Notes: a model not told the origin generated them from the sequence alone. Positions 8,865 to 21,238 are shown, counted from the stretch's first letter. The stretch: DNA of 64,000 bases from Paenibacillus sp. FSL R7-0273 (GCF_000758625.1 NZ_CP009283.1:261501-325500), one strand, 5' to 3'. Program-made: numbers and translations.

Positions 8865-8916
8865 ATATAGAGAAAGCAATAATCACATGATCGTCCGATA
8901 CGGAGGGGAATATAAC

Positions 8917-10143
8917 ATGCAAATGCAGCAGCTATTGGTGAACGGCGAGAGGCTGAAGAATACGATTGAGGCTTTTGCCGATTTCGGGCGTACGGATCAG
9001 AACGGGGTGACCCGGCTGTCGCTGTCGGAGCAGGATGTGCTGGTGCGTAACTATTTCCGTTCCTGCTGTGAAGAGCTGGGCATGACGGTAAAGGCTGATG
9101 ATATGGGCAATATGTATGCCACACTTGCCGGCAGAGAGGAGGGGCCTCCTGTAGTGATCGGCTCTCATCTGGACACGGTGAAGAAGGGCGGCAGATTCGA
9201 TGGGGTGCTGGGGGTAATCGCCGGGCTTGAGGTGGCAAGAACACTGGTTGACCATGGTATTACACCGCGTCTGCCGGTAACCGTTATGAATTTTACCAAC
9301 GAGGAGGGTGCGCGCTTTGAGCCCTCGATGATGGCCTCCGGCGTGCTGTCGGGCAAGTTCGATAAGGCAGCTATGCTGCATAAAAAGGACCCGGAAGGGA
9401 CGACCTTTGAAGAGGCGCTGCAGGCCAGCGGCTATGCCGGAGAGGCGGAGAACCGGATAACTGAGGCAACGGCTTATCTGGAGCTGCATATTGAGCAGGG
9501 CCCGGTGCTGGAGCGGGAGCAGCTTACAATCGGACTGGTGGACTGCGTAGTCGGCATGGCCTGTTATGAGATTGAGGTGACAGGCGAATCAGACCATGCC
9601 GGAACGACACCGATGGAGATGCGCAGGGATGCGCTTTTTGCGGCTGCAGACATCATTACCGAGCTGCGGGCCAAGCTGGGCAAGCTTGATGCCGGGCTCG
9701 TATATACGATGGGGCGGATGAATGTGCTGCCGAATATTCACACCGTTATCCCGAATAAGGTGATTTTTACAGTGGAGGCGCGGCATAAGGATATGGACAT
9801 CGTGCGTGAAGTGGAGACAATCATAAACGGCCTGCCGGATGAGCTGCTAGAATGCACGGTTCATACAAGCAAGCTGTGGGGCCGTGATACCGTCTGGTTT
9901 GATCCCCGGATTTGCGGTCTTGTAGAGCAGGCGGCGATCAATCTGGGTTACCCGCATAGAAAGATAGCCAGTGGAGCCGGCCATGACGCCCAATTCGTTG
10001 CAGGCTTTCTGCCTTCGGCAATGATTTTTGTACCCAGTGTGAAGGGGAAAAGCCATTGTGAAGAGGAGCTTACCTCCTACGAGGATTGCGAAAAGGGCGT
10101 AAATGTTGTCCTGGAAACAGTGCTGTCGGTGCTGCGGGGTTAA
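8917..10143 (+). CDS. M20-type Zn hydrolase: allantoate amidohydrolase / N-carbamoyl amino acid hydrolase
   Basis: A 408-residue cytosolic amidohydrolase of the hydantoinase/carbamoylase branch of the M20 family, which removes the carbamoyl group from N-carbamoyl amino acids, allantoate or ureidoglycolate. The metal ligands are visible: GSHLDTV (His84), GRFDG (Asp95), NEEGARF (Glu129/130), HIEQGPVLE, and GHDAQF near the C-terminus. ESDHAGTTPMEMRRDAL is the lid/dimerisation domain motif. A longer frame starts at 8731, but the ATG at 8917 has GGAGGGG at ideal spacing and matches the family start. Placed before ald and a PucR-type regulator, it fits amino-acid or purine nitrogen scavenging. The exact substrate is not decidable. 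Confidence 0.9.
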   Translation: MQMQQLLVNGERLKNTIEAFADFGRTDQNGVTRLSLSEQDVLVRNYFRSCCEELGMTVKADDMGNMYATLAGREEGPPVVIGSHLDTVKKGGRFDGVLGVIAGLEVARTLVDHGITPRLPVTVMNFTNEEGARFEPSMMASGVLSGKFDKAAMLHKKDPEGTTFEEALQASGYAGEAENRITEATAYLELHIEQGPVLEREQLTIGLVDCVVGMACYEIEVTGESDHAGTTPMEMRRDALFAAADIITELRAKLGKLDAGLVYTMGRMNVLPNIHTVIPNKVIFTVEARHKDMDIVREVETIINGLPDELLECTVHTSKLWGRDTVWFDPRICGLVEQAAINLGYPHRKIASGAGHDAQFVAGFLPSAMIFVPSVKGKSHCEEELTSYEDCEKGVNVVLETVLSVLRG

Positions 10144-10211
10144 CGGGTGTTACTAAACATTACTTCTGATAGCGATACGAAGTATTAAGAATGTCCAAAG
10201 ATACAAGTGGA

Positions 10212-10238
10212 GGCGCCGTCAGCGGTGTCTTTTTTTTT
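10212..10238 (+). terminator. Terminator of the carbamoylase gene
   Basis: GGCGCCG and CGGTGTC pair over 7 bp with two G-U wobbles around a 4-nt loop and are followed by nine T residues. Confidence 0.75.
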
Positions 10239-10279
10239 GCTGTCTGCGTAGTTACAATGCAAGGCCGCAGCGGCACCCA

Positions 10280-10295
10280 TTGTGTTAAAACACAA
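10280..10295. promoter_or_regulatory. Palindromic operator candidate TTGTGTT-AA-AACACAA
   Basis: A 16-bp inverted repeat about 62 bases before the ald -10 element. The core TGTGTTnnAACACA is shared with 8785-8798. The location is suitable for activator binding. Confidence 0.55.
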
Positions 10296-10346
10296 CCATG
10301 GAAGATAATGTTTTTCTTTTTCACCAAAATACACAATTAAATAGCA

Positions 10347-10355
10347 TGTTATGAT
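10347..10355 (+). promoter_or_regulatory. Extended -10 promoter of ald
   Basis: TGT-TATGAT, an extended -10 element about 42 bases before the ald start; no strong -35 sequence. Confidence 0.45.
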
Positions 10356-10396
10356 TCTTTACATAAGATAAACACATAAGACGGGAGCGATTAACA

Positions 10397-11530
10397 ATGA
10401 TTATTGGCGTACCTAAAGAGATTAAGAATAACGAAAACCGTGTGGCGATTACCCCTGCAGGTGTTGTCAGCCTGGTGGCCGAAGGACATAAAGTACTGGT
10501 GGAAGCCGGAGCCGGAACGGGCAGCGGCTTCCTGAATGAAGAGTATGCTGCTGCGGGTGCTGAACTGATCGCAGACGCAGCAGCGGTATGGGCGGCCGCT
10601 GAGATGGTTATGAAGGTTAAGGAGCCGCTGGAAAGCGAATATGGCTACTTCCGCCCGGATCTGATCCTGTTCACCTATCTCCACCTTGCTCCGGAGCCTG
10701 CACTGGCAGCTGCTCTGAAGGATAAAGGCGTATTCGCTATCGGCTATGAAACGGTTGTTGACGGACGCACGCTGCCGCTGCTGACGCCAATGAGTGAGGT
10801 GGCAGGCCGCATGTCAGTACAGCTTGGTGCACAGTTCCTGCAGAAGAACCACGGCGGACAAGGCATTCTGCTCTCCGGTGTTCCCGGGGTCAGCAGAGGC
10901 AAGGTCAGCATTATCGGCGGCGGCGTCGTCGGAACAAACGCAGCGAAGATGGCGATCGGCCTCGGCGCTGAAGTTACTATTATCGATCTGAGTGCGGACA
11001 GACTGCGCCAGCTGGATGATATTTTCGGCTCGCAGATCAGTACGCTGATCTCTAATCCATATAATATTGCCAAAGCCGTAGCAGAGGCTGATCTGCTGGT
11101 TGGGGCGGTACTGATTCCGGGTGCCAAGGCGCCAAAGCTTGTAACCGAGGAGATGGTCAAAGCGATGAAGCCGGGCTCCGTCATTGTCGACGTTGCGATC
11201 GACCAGGGCGGGATCGTTGAAACGATTGACCGTGTAACCACCCATGATCATCCGGTATTTGAGAAGCATGGCGTCCTGCACTATTCCGTAGCCAACATGC
11301 CGGGTGCTGTAGCCAAAACCTCAACCATTGCATTAACCAACGTAACGGTTCCTTATGCCCTGCAAATTGCCAATAAAGGGGTGTTCCAGGCCATTGAGGA
11401 CAATGCAGGCCTGAAGAGCGGCGTCAATGTGGCTAATGGAAAGATTACCTGCAAGGCCGTGGCTGAAGCTCTTGGGGAAGAGTACTTCACGGTAGAGAAA
11501 GCAGTAGAGCAGGAGTTTACGCTGATCTAG
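10397..11530 (+). CDS. ald: L-alanine dehydrogenase
   Basis: NAD-dependent enzyme that interconverts L-alanine and pyruvate plus ammonia; it serves alanine catabolism and, in bacilli, normal sporulation. The 377-residue protein matches the family end to end: [20 protein letters not shown] at the N-terminus, catalytic Lys75 in KVKEP and His96 in TYLHLAPE, and the Rossmann motif [15 protein letters not shown] near residue 172. The ATG at 10397 follows GGGAG. The gene has its own promoter with an upstream palindrome and ends at a strong terminator. It is followed by a PucR/CdaR-type regulator, the same arrangement as ald and its activator adeR in Bacillus subtilis. Confidence 0.97.
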   Translation: MIIGVPKEIKNNENRVAITPAGVVSLVAEGHKVLVEAGAGTGSGFLNEEYAAAGAELIADAAAVWAAAEMVMKVKEPLESEYGYFRPDLILFTYLHLAPEPALAAALKDKGVFAIGYETVVDGRTLPLLTPMSEVAGRMSVQLGAQFLQKNHGGQGILLSGVPGVSRGKVSIIGGGVVGTNAAKMAIGLGAEVTIIDLSADRLRQLDDIFGSQISTLISNPYNIAKAVAEADLLVGAVLIPGAKAPKLVTEEMVKAMKPGSVIVDVAIDQGGIVETIDRVTTHDHPVFEKHGVLHYSVANMPGAVAKTSTIALTNVTVPYALQIANKGVFQAIEDNAGLKSGVNVANGKITCKAVAEALGEEYFTVEKAVEQEFTLI

Positions 11531-11603
11531 CACAGGCTTAGCCCAGGAGACAGAAGGAAGGCATACAGGAGCTATAAAAAGAGCAGAGGGTAACACTTTT
11601 TGA

Positions 11604-11629
11604 GCCGGCGGATATCCGCCGGTTTTTTT
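11604..11629 (+). terminator. Terminator of ald
   Basis: CCGGCGG-ATAT-CCGCCGG perfect 7-bp hairpin followed by seven T residues. Confidence 0.9.
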
Positions 11630-11745
11630 GACCCGGATGATGTCAGGTTTTCTTGCATCATTCTATAGTCAGCTGCGGTCCTGAGTAATATAATGTAAAC
11701 ACCTATAGTGCAAGATCCGGGATTCTTCAGGCTGGGGTGGGGACA

Positions 11746-13002
11746 TTGACAGAATCAGAGCCAACATTTGACCGTTTTTTTGATAGCATGGAAGCACTGG
11801 CTGATACGATCAGCGAATCATTGCAGGCACAGGTGACGATCGAGGACAGCAATCACCATGTCATCGGCTACAGCTCCCATCAGTTCGAGAGCGATCCTGC
11901 GCGCATCTCTACGATTATCGGCAAGCGGGTGCCGAATACGGTCATTATCGGGCTGCGTAAAAAAGGCGTCATGCACCAGCTGGAGCATGCGGCACACCCG
12001 GTCCGCATTCCGGCGGTGATGGAGGTCGGGCTGGGCCCGCGGCTGGCGATGTGCATTAAGCACCGGGAGGAGATTCTGGGCTATATCTGGGTGGTTGACC
12101 AGGGGAATCTCGCGGAGGGGTACGCAGAGGAGATTGTCAAGAAGGCGGCCGGCATTGCCGGACGCTATCTCCTGAAGCAGCGCGGCTGGAAGACCAGGCA
12201 GGATAAGGCGTTCGAGGATTTCTTCTGGAAGCTGCTGACCTCACACTATGAAAGCGAGCAGCGCATCCGCCAGGAAGCGGAGACAGGCTCAATCCTCCTG
12301 CCTGTCAGCTATAATATCGCGGTGCTGGAGAGCGGAGAGGATATCGGCGGACAGCTGGCACAGAAGCTGCGGCAGATGCTGGAGACGTATCCGGGGCAGC
12401 GGCTTGTGCTGCTGACTGCCGGGCATGACCGGCTGATCCTGCTCTTCACCTCCCTGTTTGGTGCAGACAATCCGGAAGCGCTGACCGCTTTCCTGCATAA
12501 GCTGCTGCAGGATATCTCCAGAAATGAAGGCACCCTGCTGACGGCAGGCTGCAGCCTGAACTACCGGGAGTATACCTCAGCCGCGGCTGCTTACCGTGAG
12601 GCGCTTGCTGTACTGGAGCTGCGGAAGCTGCTGCCTTATCATACACGGCATTTGCTGCTGTATGAAGAGCTTGGCTTCTGGGCGTATATGCCCGCTATTG
12701 TTGAGAGCAAGCGCAGCTTAGGACGAAGGGCGCCATTACTCCGGACGCTCCGTGAGCATGACGGTGAGCATAAGAGCGATTTCGTGAAGACCATCGCCGT
12801 ATACCTGTCGCTGAACGGCAATCTCAAGGAATCGGCTGCTTTTCTGCATATTCACACAAATACGCTGATGTATCGGCTGAACAAAATTGCAGAGCTCACC
12901 GGGCACAGCCTTAAGGAGACAGACTACCGCACATCGGTATACCTTGAGCTTCTATCCGAGGAAACGGCACAGCTGAACAGCTGGTTCCAGGAGGGCGGCT
13001 GA
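11746..13002 (+). CDS. PucR/CdaR-family transcriptional regulator, AdeR-like
   Basis: About 418 residues: an N-terminal sensory part (MEALADTISESLQAQVTIEDSNHHVIGYSS, GAF-like), a middle domain, and a C-terminal PucR-type helix-turn-helix (VKTIAVYLSLNGNLKESAAFLHIHTNTLMYRLNKIAELTGHSL). Regulators of this type activate nitrogen and amino-acid catabolic genes. In Bacillus subtilis, AdeR of this family activates ald and sits beside it, so the location just after ald suggests the same job here (inference). I prefer the TTG start at 11746, which has GGGGTGGGG directly upstream; an in-frame GTG at 11737 overlaps that site. The shared palindromes at 8785 and 10280 are candidate binding sites. Confidence 0.8.
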   Translation: MTESEPTFDRFFDSMEALADTISESLQAQVTIEDSNHHVIGYSSHQFESDPARISTIIGKRVPNTVIIGLRKKGVMHQLEHAAHPVRIPAVMEVGLGPRLAMCIKHREEILGYIWVVDQGNLAEGYAEEIVKKAAGIAGRYLLKQRGWKTRQDKAFEDFFWKLLTSHYESEQRIRQEAETGSILLPVSYNIAVLESGEDIGGQLAQKLRQMLETYPGQRLVLLTAGHDRLILLFTSLFGADNPEALTAFLHKLLQDISRNEGTLLTAGCSLNYREYTSAAAAYREALAVLELRKLLPYHTRHLLLYEELGFWAYMPAIVESKRSLGRRAPLLRTLREHDGEHKSDFVKTIAVYLSLNGNLKESAAFLHIHTNTLMYRLNKIAELTGHSLKETDYRTSVYLELLSEETAQLNSWFQEGG

Positions 13003-13079
13003 ACCGCATCTGTGCCATAAACGGGGTCTTACGGATTCTGTCCGGCGGATATTCATGATATGTAAATCTGCTGGAGCAA

Positions 13080-13123
13080 AAAGCAGCCGGTCACGGATGA
13101 ACCTGTGACCGGCTGCTTTATTT
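13080..13123. terminator. Bidirectional terminator between regulator and ligase genes
   Basis: A perfect 15-bp stem, AAAGCAGCCGGTCAC with GTGACCGGCTGCTTT around a 10-nt loop. It has T-rich flanks on both strands and serves both convergent genes. Confidence 0.9.
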
Positions 13124-13139
13124 GTGAGAATGTCTTCCG

Positions 13140-15905
13140 CTACATTGCGGCGGCCTCTTCGATTTTGGCAGCCTCCTCAGGATCAGCGGCAATTAGTTTA
13201 TTGTATACCTCATCATCTTGGGCACGGCCCAGTCTCTTTAATGCGGCCAAATACCAGCGGGCCAGCTCACGGCTGGAAGGGTCATTGTAATCCTCACCAA
13301 GCCGGGCTTTGAACGTGCTGGCTGCTGCATCCGCACTTCCCGAGAACAGCTGAAGCTTGCCGGCACTAAGCACAAGCGAAGCGGGGAGGGCAGAGGGATC
13401 ATTGCTGTTATCGAGCAGAGCCTGCCGGTAAGCCTGAATGCCAAGGTTGAAATGGTATCTCATGGCAACCTCCTCCTGTTCGTCATTCATCTGGTCGCCA
13501 ATTTGACTGCGCATAGTCAGCCCGAGATTTAAAGCCTGGGCCAGCAGGGCGTTATACCAGTCTGTAGACCAAGGTTCCGGCTGCAGCGCCACTTCGGCAT
13601 ATCCTTCGGTAAAGCCTGCCTTGAGAAGCCCGGCTGCCGCAGGATCATCGCCCTCAGCCTGTTTGATTTTACCGATGCTTAAGGCGATCAGAGGTGTAAT
13701 ATTAAAAGGCCGTCCCTGCAGCTGGGCTTCCGGGAGGGTGGACAGATATTCTATTCCATCCAGGACATGCTGATAGTGGGCCAAGCCGGCGCTGAAATAT
13801 TGCTGCTGCTTGCTGTTATCATTGTTAGTACGGGCTTCATTACCAATAGCAAATGCACGGCTGATCATATTCTCATACCAGTTAATGTCCCAATTAAAGC
13901 GGCGGGCATTATCGGCGTAAACATTATAGGCGGATTCCGGCTGATTCAGGATATCGTAATAACTGATCAGCAGGTTAAGCAATTGCTTGTTGTTTGGCTC
14001 CTGCTTAAGCGCGCGCTCCAAGACGGCATATGCCTCCTGGGCAAATTGCCCGTTCTGTGTCTGCTTGTACACTTGCTGATCCAGACCAGACAGCAGCGCG
14101 GATGATTCCGGGTGGGTTTTCCTGTAGCTTAGCGCCTTTTGCAGAGGTGCTGCAATTTCTTCATATGAATTACTGACCGCAGATATTTGTTTGGCTTTTA
14201 GCGCGGCATTGCTGGAGCTGACGGAACGGGCGGAGAATACCAGCAAGGCGATGGAACTTACGGCCAGAGCGGCCAGATACCCGAAGCGAAGCCCCTTCTT
14301 GGCCCAGCCTGCGGGCAGCGGCTTGCTGTGCATGGCGTTCGCCATACCGCCCAGTCCCAGAAAGACGAGAATGCCCATAAACGCATAGCTCATATTAAAA
14401 TCAAGCAGGCTGTGTACGAGAATAGACAAAGCAATAATGAAATAGAAAAATCCGTTTGTGAAATCATCCTTGTCCCGCTTAAGGTAGCCGCGGATATATT
14501 TGATAAAAATATATAGAATGAAGCTCATGAAAATAATAAATCCGATAATGCCGACCTCTATCAGATACTGCAGGAAAAAGTTATGCACCTGGCGGCTGAT
14601 ATAAGGATTATTCTGGTATTGCTCGAATAAGGCAGACCAGCCTCCGCCTCCGGTGCCGAGCAGCGGGTAATCCTTGACTACTTTCAGCGCATCCTTGTAG
14701 AAGGTGAAGCGCTCCAGCACACTGTGCTGATTGAAGTTAATGTTCTCCAGCCGGGTTTCCATATTGTCAGGCAGGACCTTTTTCAGGCTGGTACCCAGCA
14801 GCAGAAAGGCAATCAGCGCGGCCAGTGTTACGGAGACGAGCGGCAGCCACAGGCCGGCAAGCCTGCGTCTGCTCCAGCCGCCCAGCTTGGTGTTAAGCCA
14901 TGGAGCGGCATAGCGCTGAATAACCCAAGCGATGACTGCGGTTAGCAGGGATGCGGCGGCAAGATAACCCCAGCCTCTGGCGGCGGTGCCTGCATCAAAG
15001 GCAGTATTCAGTTCCGTACCGGCATTGGTAATAGGGTTTATAACGGCCAGTGAGGCGATTCCGGACACCGCAAGCTGAATAATCCATAGAATCTGCTGTG
15101 CAGGCTTAAGCAGCAGCAGCAGCAGAATGAAGACAACGGGAAGCAGCACCAGACCGCCGCGTGACAGCGTCAGGAGCAGAGAGACCAGGATAGGTACAAG
15201 CATCAGGGAATGGATAAGGGTAGCGTACCATTTGCGGGACCGGTTCAGGGCGAACAGCGCCACGAACAGAAACGCCATGAGGAAGGCGGCATATGTATTG
15301 GCGTACTGAAAAACCGAAGTCAGCCGCAGACCGTTGGAATCGCTCATCACGGCATCCAGATAAATTCCGCTCGACACTGTATCGGAGAACCAGCCAACCA
15401 GACCTCCGGCTACCTTGCCCGCCCCCAGCCAGTTCAGCAGACCAAAGCCGACAATAAAATAGGAAAGTGTAAGCACGGCGCTCTGAATGATGAGGTCTGC
15501 ACGCTTATTCCGGAGTAACAAAAGAGCTACAATAAATACCGCGCCATAAGTGCTCTGAATATAAAAGAGGTTCATAGCATTATAGTGGGATACGGCGACG
15601 AAAAGAGATATTGCATAAGTCAGCGGCAGCAGCAGGCCCGCCATGGCAAGAATATCCCGTTCTTCTGTGAATGTAAGCTGTTTGTAGAAGGCGGCAATCC
15701 ATAGCATAACCAGCAGAGAGCTCAGCAGCGCAGCGATGTACAGCGGCTGTTCAAAAACTAGCGTTTGTCCATTAAACAGTCCTACCTGAAACGGCGCCCA
15801 GCATAGAAATAAAATAAAAGCTGCGACAAGCAACAAAACAAGGGCCGGTAATTTTTCGTCGTTGACCGGCGAAGAGGCCCTTTTGCCATACACTGGAGTT
15901 GACAA
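13140..15905 (-). CDS. O-antigen ligase-like membrane protein with TPR tail
   Basis: A 921-residue protein. Roughly residues 20-560 contain 12 or more hydrophobic segments, with the Wzy/WaaL-family signature LLLTLSRGGLVLLPVVFILLL and a long loop carrying LERFTFYKDALKVVKDYPLLGTGGGGWSALFEQYQ and HNFFLQYLIEVGIIGFIIF. The remaining about 350 residues are soluble and helical, with TPR-like repeats (for example AYAVLERALKQEPNNKQLLNLLISYYDILNQPESAYNVY). The family polymerises or ligates lipid-linked glycans outside the membrane; large TPR-tailed versions occur in Paenibacillus and clostridia, with unknown polymer. It is monocistronic and lies 5.5 kb from the polysaccharide operon. Confidence 0.8.
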   Translation of the reverse strand: MSTPVYGKRASSPVNDEKLPALVLLLVAAFILFLCWAPFQVGLFNGQTLVFEQPLYIAALLSSLLVMLWIAAFYKQLTFTEERDILAMAGLLLPLTYAISLFVAVSHYNAMNLFYIQSTYGAVFIVALLLLRNKRADLIIQSAVLTLSYFIVGFGLLNWLGAGKVAGGLVGWFSDTVSSGIYLDAVMSDSNGLRLTSVFQYANTYAAFLMAFLFVALFALNRSRKWYATLIHSLMLVPILVSLLLTLSRGGLVLLPVVFILLLLLLKPAQQILWIIQLAVSGIASLAVINPITNAGTELNTAFDAGTAARGWGYLAAASLLTAVIAWVIQRYAAPWLNTKLGGWSRRRLAGLWLPLVSVTLAALIAFLLLGTSLKKVLPDNMETRLENINFNQHSVLERFTFYKDALKVVKDYPLLGTGGGGWSALFEQYQNNPYISRQVHNFFLQYLIEVGIIGFIIFMSFILYIFIKYIRGYLKRDKDDFTNGFFYFIIALSILVHSLLDFNMSYAFMGILVFLGLGGMANAMHSKPLPAGWAKKGLRFGYLAALAVSSIALLVFSARSVSSSNAALKAKQISAVSNSYEEIAAPLQKALSYRKTHPESSALLSGLDQQVYKQTQNGQFAQEAYAVLERALKQEPNNKQLLNLLISYYDILNQPESAYNVYADNARRFNWDINWYENMISRAFAIGNEARTNNDNSKQQQYFSAGLAHYQHVLDGIEYLSTLPEAQLQGRPFNITPLIALSIGKIKQAEGDDPAAAGLLKAGFTEGYAEVALQPEPWSTDWYNALLAQALNLGLTMRSQIGDQMNDEQEEVAMRYHFNLGIQAYRQALLDNSNDPSALPASLVLSAGKLQLFSGSADAAASTFKARLGEDYNDPSSRELARWYLAALKRLGRAQDDEVYNKLIAADPEEAAKIEEAAAM

Positions 15906-16116
15906 TGGTATAATCTCCTTTTTCTGTATTTACGTTGCTATTTTAGCATACTGCTTCAGGAATACGCTACATAACAAGCGGATTGCCGCTTGGCCCTGTG
16001 TTTTACCGGAAACTGTAATTTTTTTCATTTAAAAATCGCCTTAATGTGCACAATCTGCAGTCCCGACACGTACAATAACCTATATTTTGTGAGGAAATCA
16101 GGAAGGGGCTGACAGA

Positions 16117-16842
16117 ATGGGGTTTGGCTACAGCTCACCCGGAGGTTCGGATTTCGAACGGAAGATGCGGGCAGAAATAATAGCGGCGGCGAATTTAATG
16201 AGTGTGGGAGCGACGGATTTTTCCAATTTTAAAAATTCCCGCTGTAATCCTAAGTATTGGAACCGTACGGCAAGCGGCGGATTCGAGCTAAAACAGGGAG
16301 TGCGCCCTTCGGCGGCGGTTACTGATATTTTTGTGAATGGTCAGCTCTATGCATTTGAATGTGCAATGGCGATGGTGATGATTCTCTATAAAGCGACGAT
16401 TGCCTCCATCGGGGCGGAAGCGTTTGACCGCTATTTTACGGATCTTTTCCTGTGGGACTGGAATTATGACAGCAATCTGCAGATGATTACCACCTTCAAT
16501 AAGTTTGAGATGCAGCCGGGGGACGTGGTGTATTTCAAAAACCCTGACCATGACCCGGAGCTTCCGGAGTGGCAGGGGGAGAACGCTATTATGCTGGGCG
16601 GGGACCGCTACTACGGGCACGGGCTTGGCATCAAAAGTGCGGAAGAAATGATCGCTTCACTTAACCGGAAAAGGGTTCCAGGCAGCAGGACATCTGCCTA
16701 TCTGACTGATGAGGCGCTGCATCCGAATTTCAATTATATCAGCGGACTTGCGGTGCGGGGCGGTAATCCGGCGGTGAAGGGCACCAGCGGGAAAAATGCT
16801 ATTTTTTCGAGAATCGGTGTGCGCACTTATATTAATAAGTAG
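16117..16842 (+). CDS. tgl: Spore-type protein-glutamine gamma-glutamyltransferase (transglutaminase)
   Basis: Forms epsilon-(gamma-glutamyl)lysine cross-links between coat proteins in Bacillus subtilis spores. The 241-residue protein follows Tgl closely: YAFECAMAMVMI contains the nucleophile Cys82 (Cys116 in B. subtilis), WQGENAIMLGGDRYYGHGLGI holds the Glu155 and His168 equivalents of the active site, and PGDVVYFKNPDHDPELPEWQGEN is the usual lead-in. Compared with B. subtilis Tgl the N-terminus is about 34 residues shorter and the C-terminus is longer. The ATG at 16117 follows GGAAGGGG. It is the gene just before a giant collagen-like protein, which suggests that surface protein, or a coat partner, as substrate (inference). 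A clear sigma-K promoter was not found. Confidence 0.92.
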   Translation: MGFGYSSPGGSDFERKMRAEIIAAANLMSVGATDFSNFKNSRCNPKYWNRTASGGFELKQGVRPSAAVTDIFVNGQLYAFECAMAMVMILYKATIASIGAEAFDRYFTDLFLWDWNYDSNLQMITTFNKFEMQPGDVVYFKNPDHDPELPEWQGENAIMLGGDRYYGHGLGIKSAEEMIASLNRKRVPGSRTSAYLTDEALHPNFNYISGLAVRGGNPAVKGTSGKNAIFSRIGVRTYINK

Positions 16843-16899
16843 AAGGTTCCGGGGAGAAGCGTGCCCGGGAATCAGGAAGGCTATGGTTGAGAGATTAGG

Positions 16900-16938
16900 A
16901 AGACTGTTCTTGAGCTGCGTGCTGGAACGGTCTTTTTT
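16900..16938 (+). terminator. Terminator of tgl
   Basis: AAGACTGTTC pairs with GAACGGTCTT (10 bp, one wobble) around a 15-nt loop and is followed by a T-run. The rest of the 16843-17148 gap holds only the leader and ribosome binding site of the collagen-like gene; no further gene is seen there. Confidence 0.75.
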
Positions 16939-17094
16939 GTTTGGTATCAGCCTGAATTACAGGGAGAGCAGCGTTAGAAGTCCACACCAAAAAAAACCGC
17001 CGGAATATTACTATATAAATCACTCAGCCGTCTGCCGGTTAAATCGTCCAAGCTGTGGATCAAGCAGAGGCGTGCAGCCGGGAGGGAAGGCTGA

Positions 17095-19872
<2,778 letters not shown>

Positions 19873-19912
19873 TTTCCTTACCTTGGCCCAGGTACACTGC
19901 GGGCAAAAAAGA

Positions 19913-19950
19913 AGCCGGTTCCCGGGGATAATCCCGGGCCGGCTCTTTTA
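19913..19950 (+). terminator. Terminator between collagen-like gene and hflX
   Basis: AGCCGG-tt-CCCGGG and CCCGGG-CCGGCT form a GC-rich stem with a TT bulge; it is followed by TCTTTTA on the plus strand and by a T-rich stretch on the minus strand. Confidence 0.75.
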
Positions 19951-19969
19951 AGCTTTTTACATGGAGAAA

Positions 19970-21238
19970 TTAGTGTGACAGCTCCACAAAATCACCGCGG
20001 AACCGCTCATAATCAGCAGCTCTGCATTCCAGCCGCAGCCGTGTGCCCTGCTCCTCGTAGCTGACCTCCTGAACATGGGCGTGTTCGTTAAAATAAGAAA
20101 CGATGCTGCCGCGGTCAAACGGAACAAGAATTTCACACTGGACATAATCGTTGAACACATGTGAACGAATCAGCCCTGTCAGCTCGGAAATTCCGCTGCT
20201 CTGCCTAGCCGATATTGTAATGGAGCCGCCTTCGACAGCCGGATAGGCACGGTCAGTCAGATCCGATTTATTGTAAGCATATACGGTAGGAATGCCGTCA
20301 GCACCCAGAGCCTTCAACGTATCGGAAGTTACTGTCATATGCTGCTCATGCTGCGGATCGGATGCATCTACGACATGAATCAGCAGGTCTGCTTCGGTTA
20401 CTTCCTCCAGTGTAGAGCGGAACGCCTTAACGAGATGATGGGGCAGCTGGCTGACGAAGCCTACGGTATCTGTTAAGAGGAAGGTTTTGTGGTCCGGCAG
20501 CCTGATGCTGCGGACGGATGTCTCCAGTGTTGCGAACAGCATATTTTTGGCAAAAACCTGCTTATTTGAGCCCGGGTGATAAGTCTCAACCATTGCGTTC
20601 AGCAGACTGGACTTGCCTGCATTGGTGTAGCCGACAAGACAGACCACAGGCACTTCATTTTTATGCCGCTGCCTCCGCTGAATCTGGCGCCGTTCCACCT
20701 GACCCTGCAGCTCGGCCTGTAGTGCCGTGATCCGTTCCTCAATTCTTCTGCGGTCCAGCTCCAGCTTCGTTTCACCGGCACCTCTGTTCTTGAGGCCTGA
20801 TCCGCCGCCCTGGCGGCCGAGTGATTCCCGCATCCCGTTCAGGCGGGGCAGCATATACTGCAGCTGAGCGACCTCGACCTGCAGCTGGGCTTCCTTTGTT
20901 TTGGCACGGTCGGCAAAGATATTTAGAATCAGAATCGTCCGGTCAATGACCTGGCGGTCCAGGGAGGACTCCAGGTTGCGGATCTGTGAAGGAGTCAGCT
21001 CATCATTAAAAATGATTAGGGTATCCTCATCCTCCACCATCATCGACAGCTCCTGGATTTTGCCGGTTCCCAGATAGTGAGAAGGGTTAATCCGGCTGGC
21101 CTTCTGGCTGAGCTCTCCGATAACGGTTATATTGCAGGCAGCCGCCAGATTGCGCAGTTCCTCCATAGAATAGGCGAAGTTCGTGTCATTTTGCAGCTGT
21201 ACTCCAACAATAATCGCTTGCTGCCGAGTGGTTTCCAT
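19970..21238 (-). CDS. hflX: Ribosome-associated GTPase HflX (candidate HflXr)
   Basis: A 422-residue GTPase that binds the 50S subunit and splits stalled 70S ribosomes. It has the N-terminal HflX domain (INPSHYLGTGKIQELS), a coiled linker with RLNGMRESLGRQGGGSGLKNRGAGETKLELDRRRI (family glycine-rich motif), then the G domain: CLVGYTNAGKSSLLNA (G1), LTDTVGFVSQLPHHLV (G3), YNKSDL (G4). The ATG at 21238 follows a perfect AGGAGGT; a longer frame upstream is discarded. The 5' leader has a promoter, a 14-codon ORF and a terminator, the arrangement known for Listeria hflXr, which confers lincomycin and erythromycin resistance. Whether this is the resistance type or the housekeeping type cannot be settled from the protein alone. 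Confidence 0.95.
   Translation of the reverse strand: METTRQQAIIVGVQLQNDTNFAYSMEELRNLAAACNITVIGELSQKASRINPSHYLGTGKIQELSMMVEDEDTLIIFNDELTPSQIRNLESSLDRQVIDRTILILNIFADRAKTKEAQLQVEVAQLQYMLPRLNGMRESLGRQGGGSGLKNRGAGETKLELDRRRIEERITALQAELQGQVERRQIQRRQRHKNEVPVVCLVGYTNAGKSSLLNAMVETYHPGSNKQVFAKNMLFATLETSVRSIRLPDHKTFLLTDTVGFVSQLPHHLVKAFRSTLEEVTEADLLIHVVDASDPQHEQHMTVTSDTLKALGADGIPTVYAYNKSDLTDRAYPAVEGGSITISARQSSGISELTGLIRSHVFNDYVQCEILVPFDRGSIVSYFNEHAHVQEVSYEEQGTRLRLECRAADYERFRGDFVELSH

Noticed and set aside
8731..8916. Upstream extension of the carbamoylase protein
   Set aside because: The 62 extra codons cross the promoter and have no family similarity; the start at 8917 has an ideal ribosome binding site.
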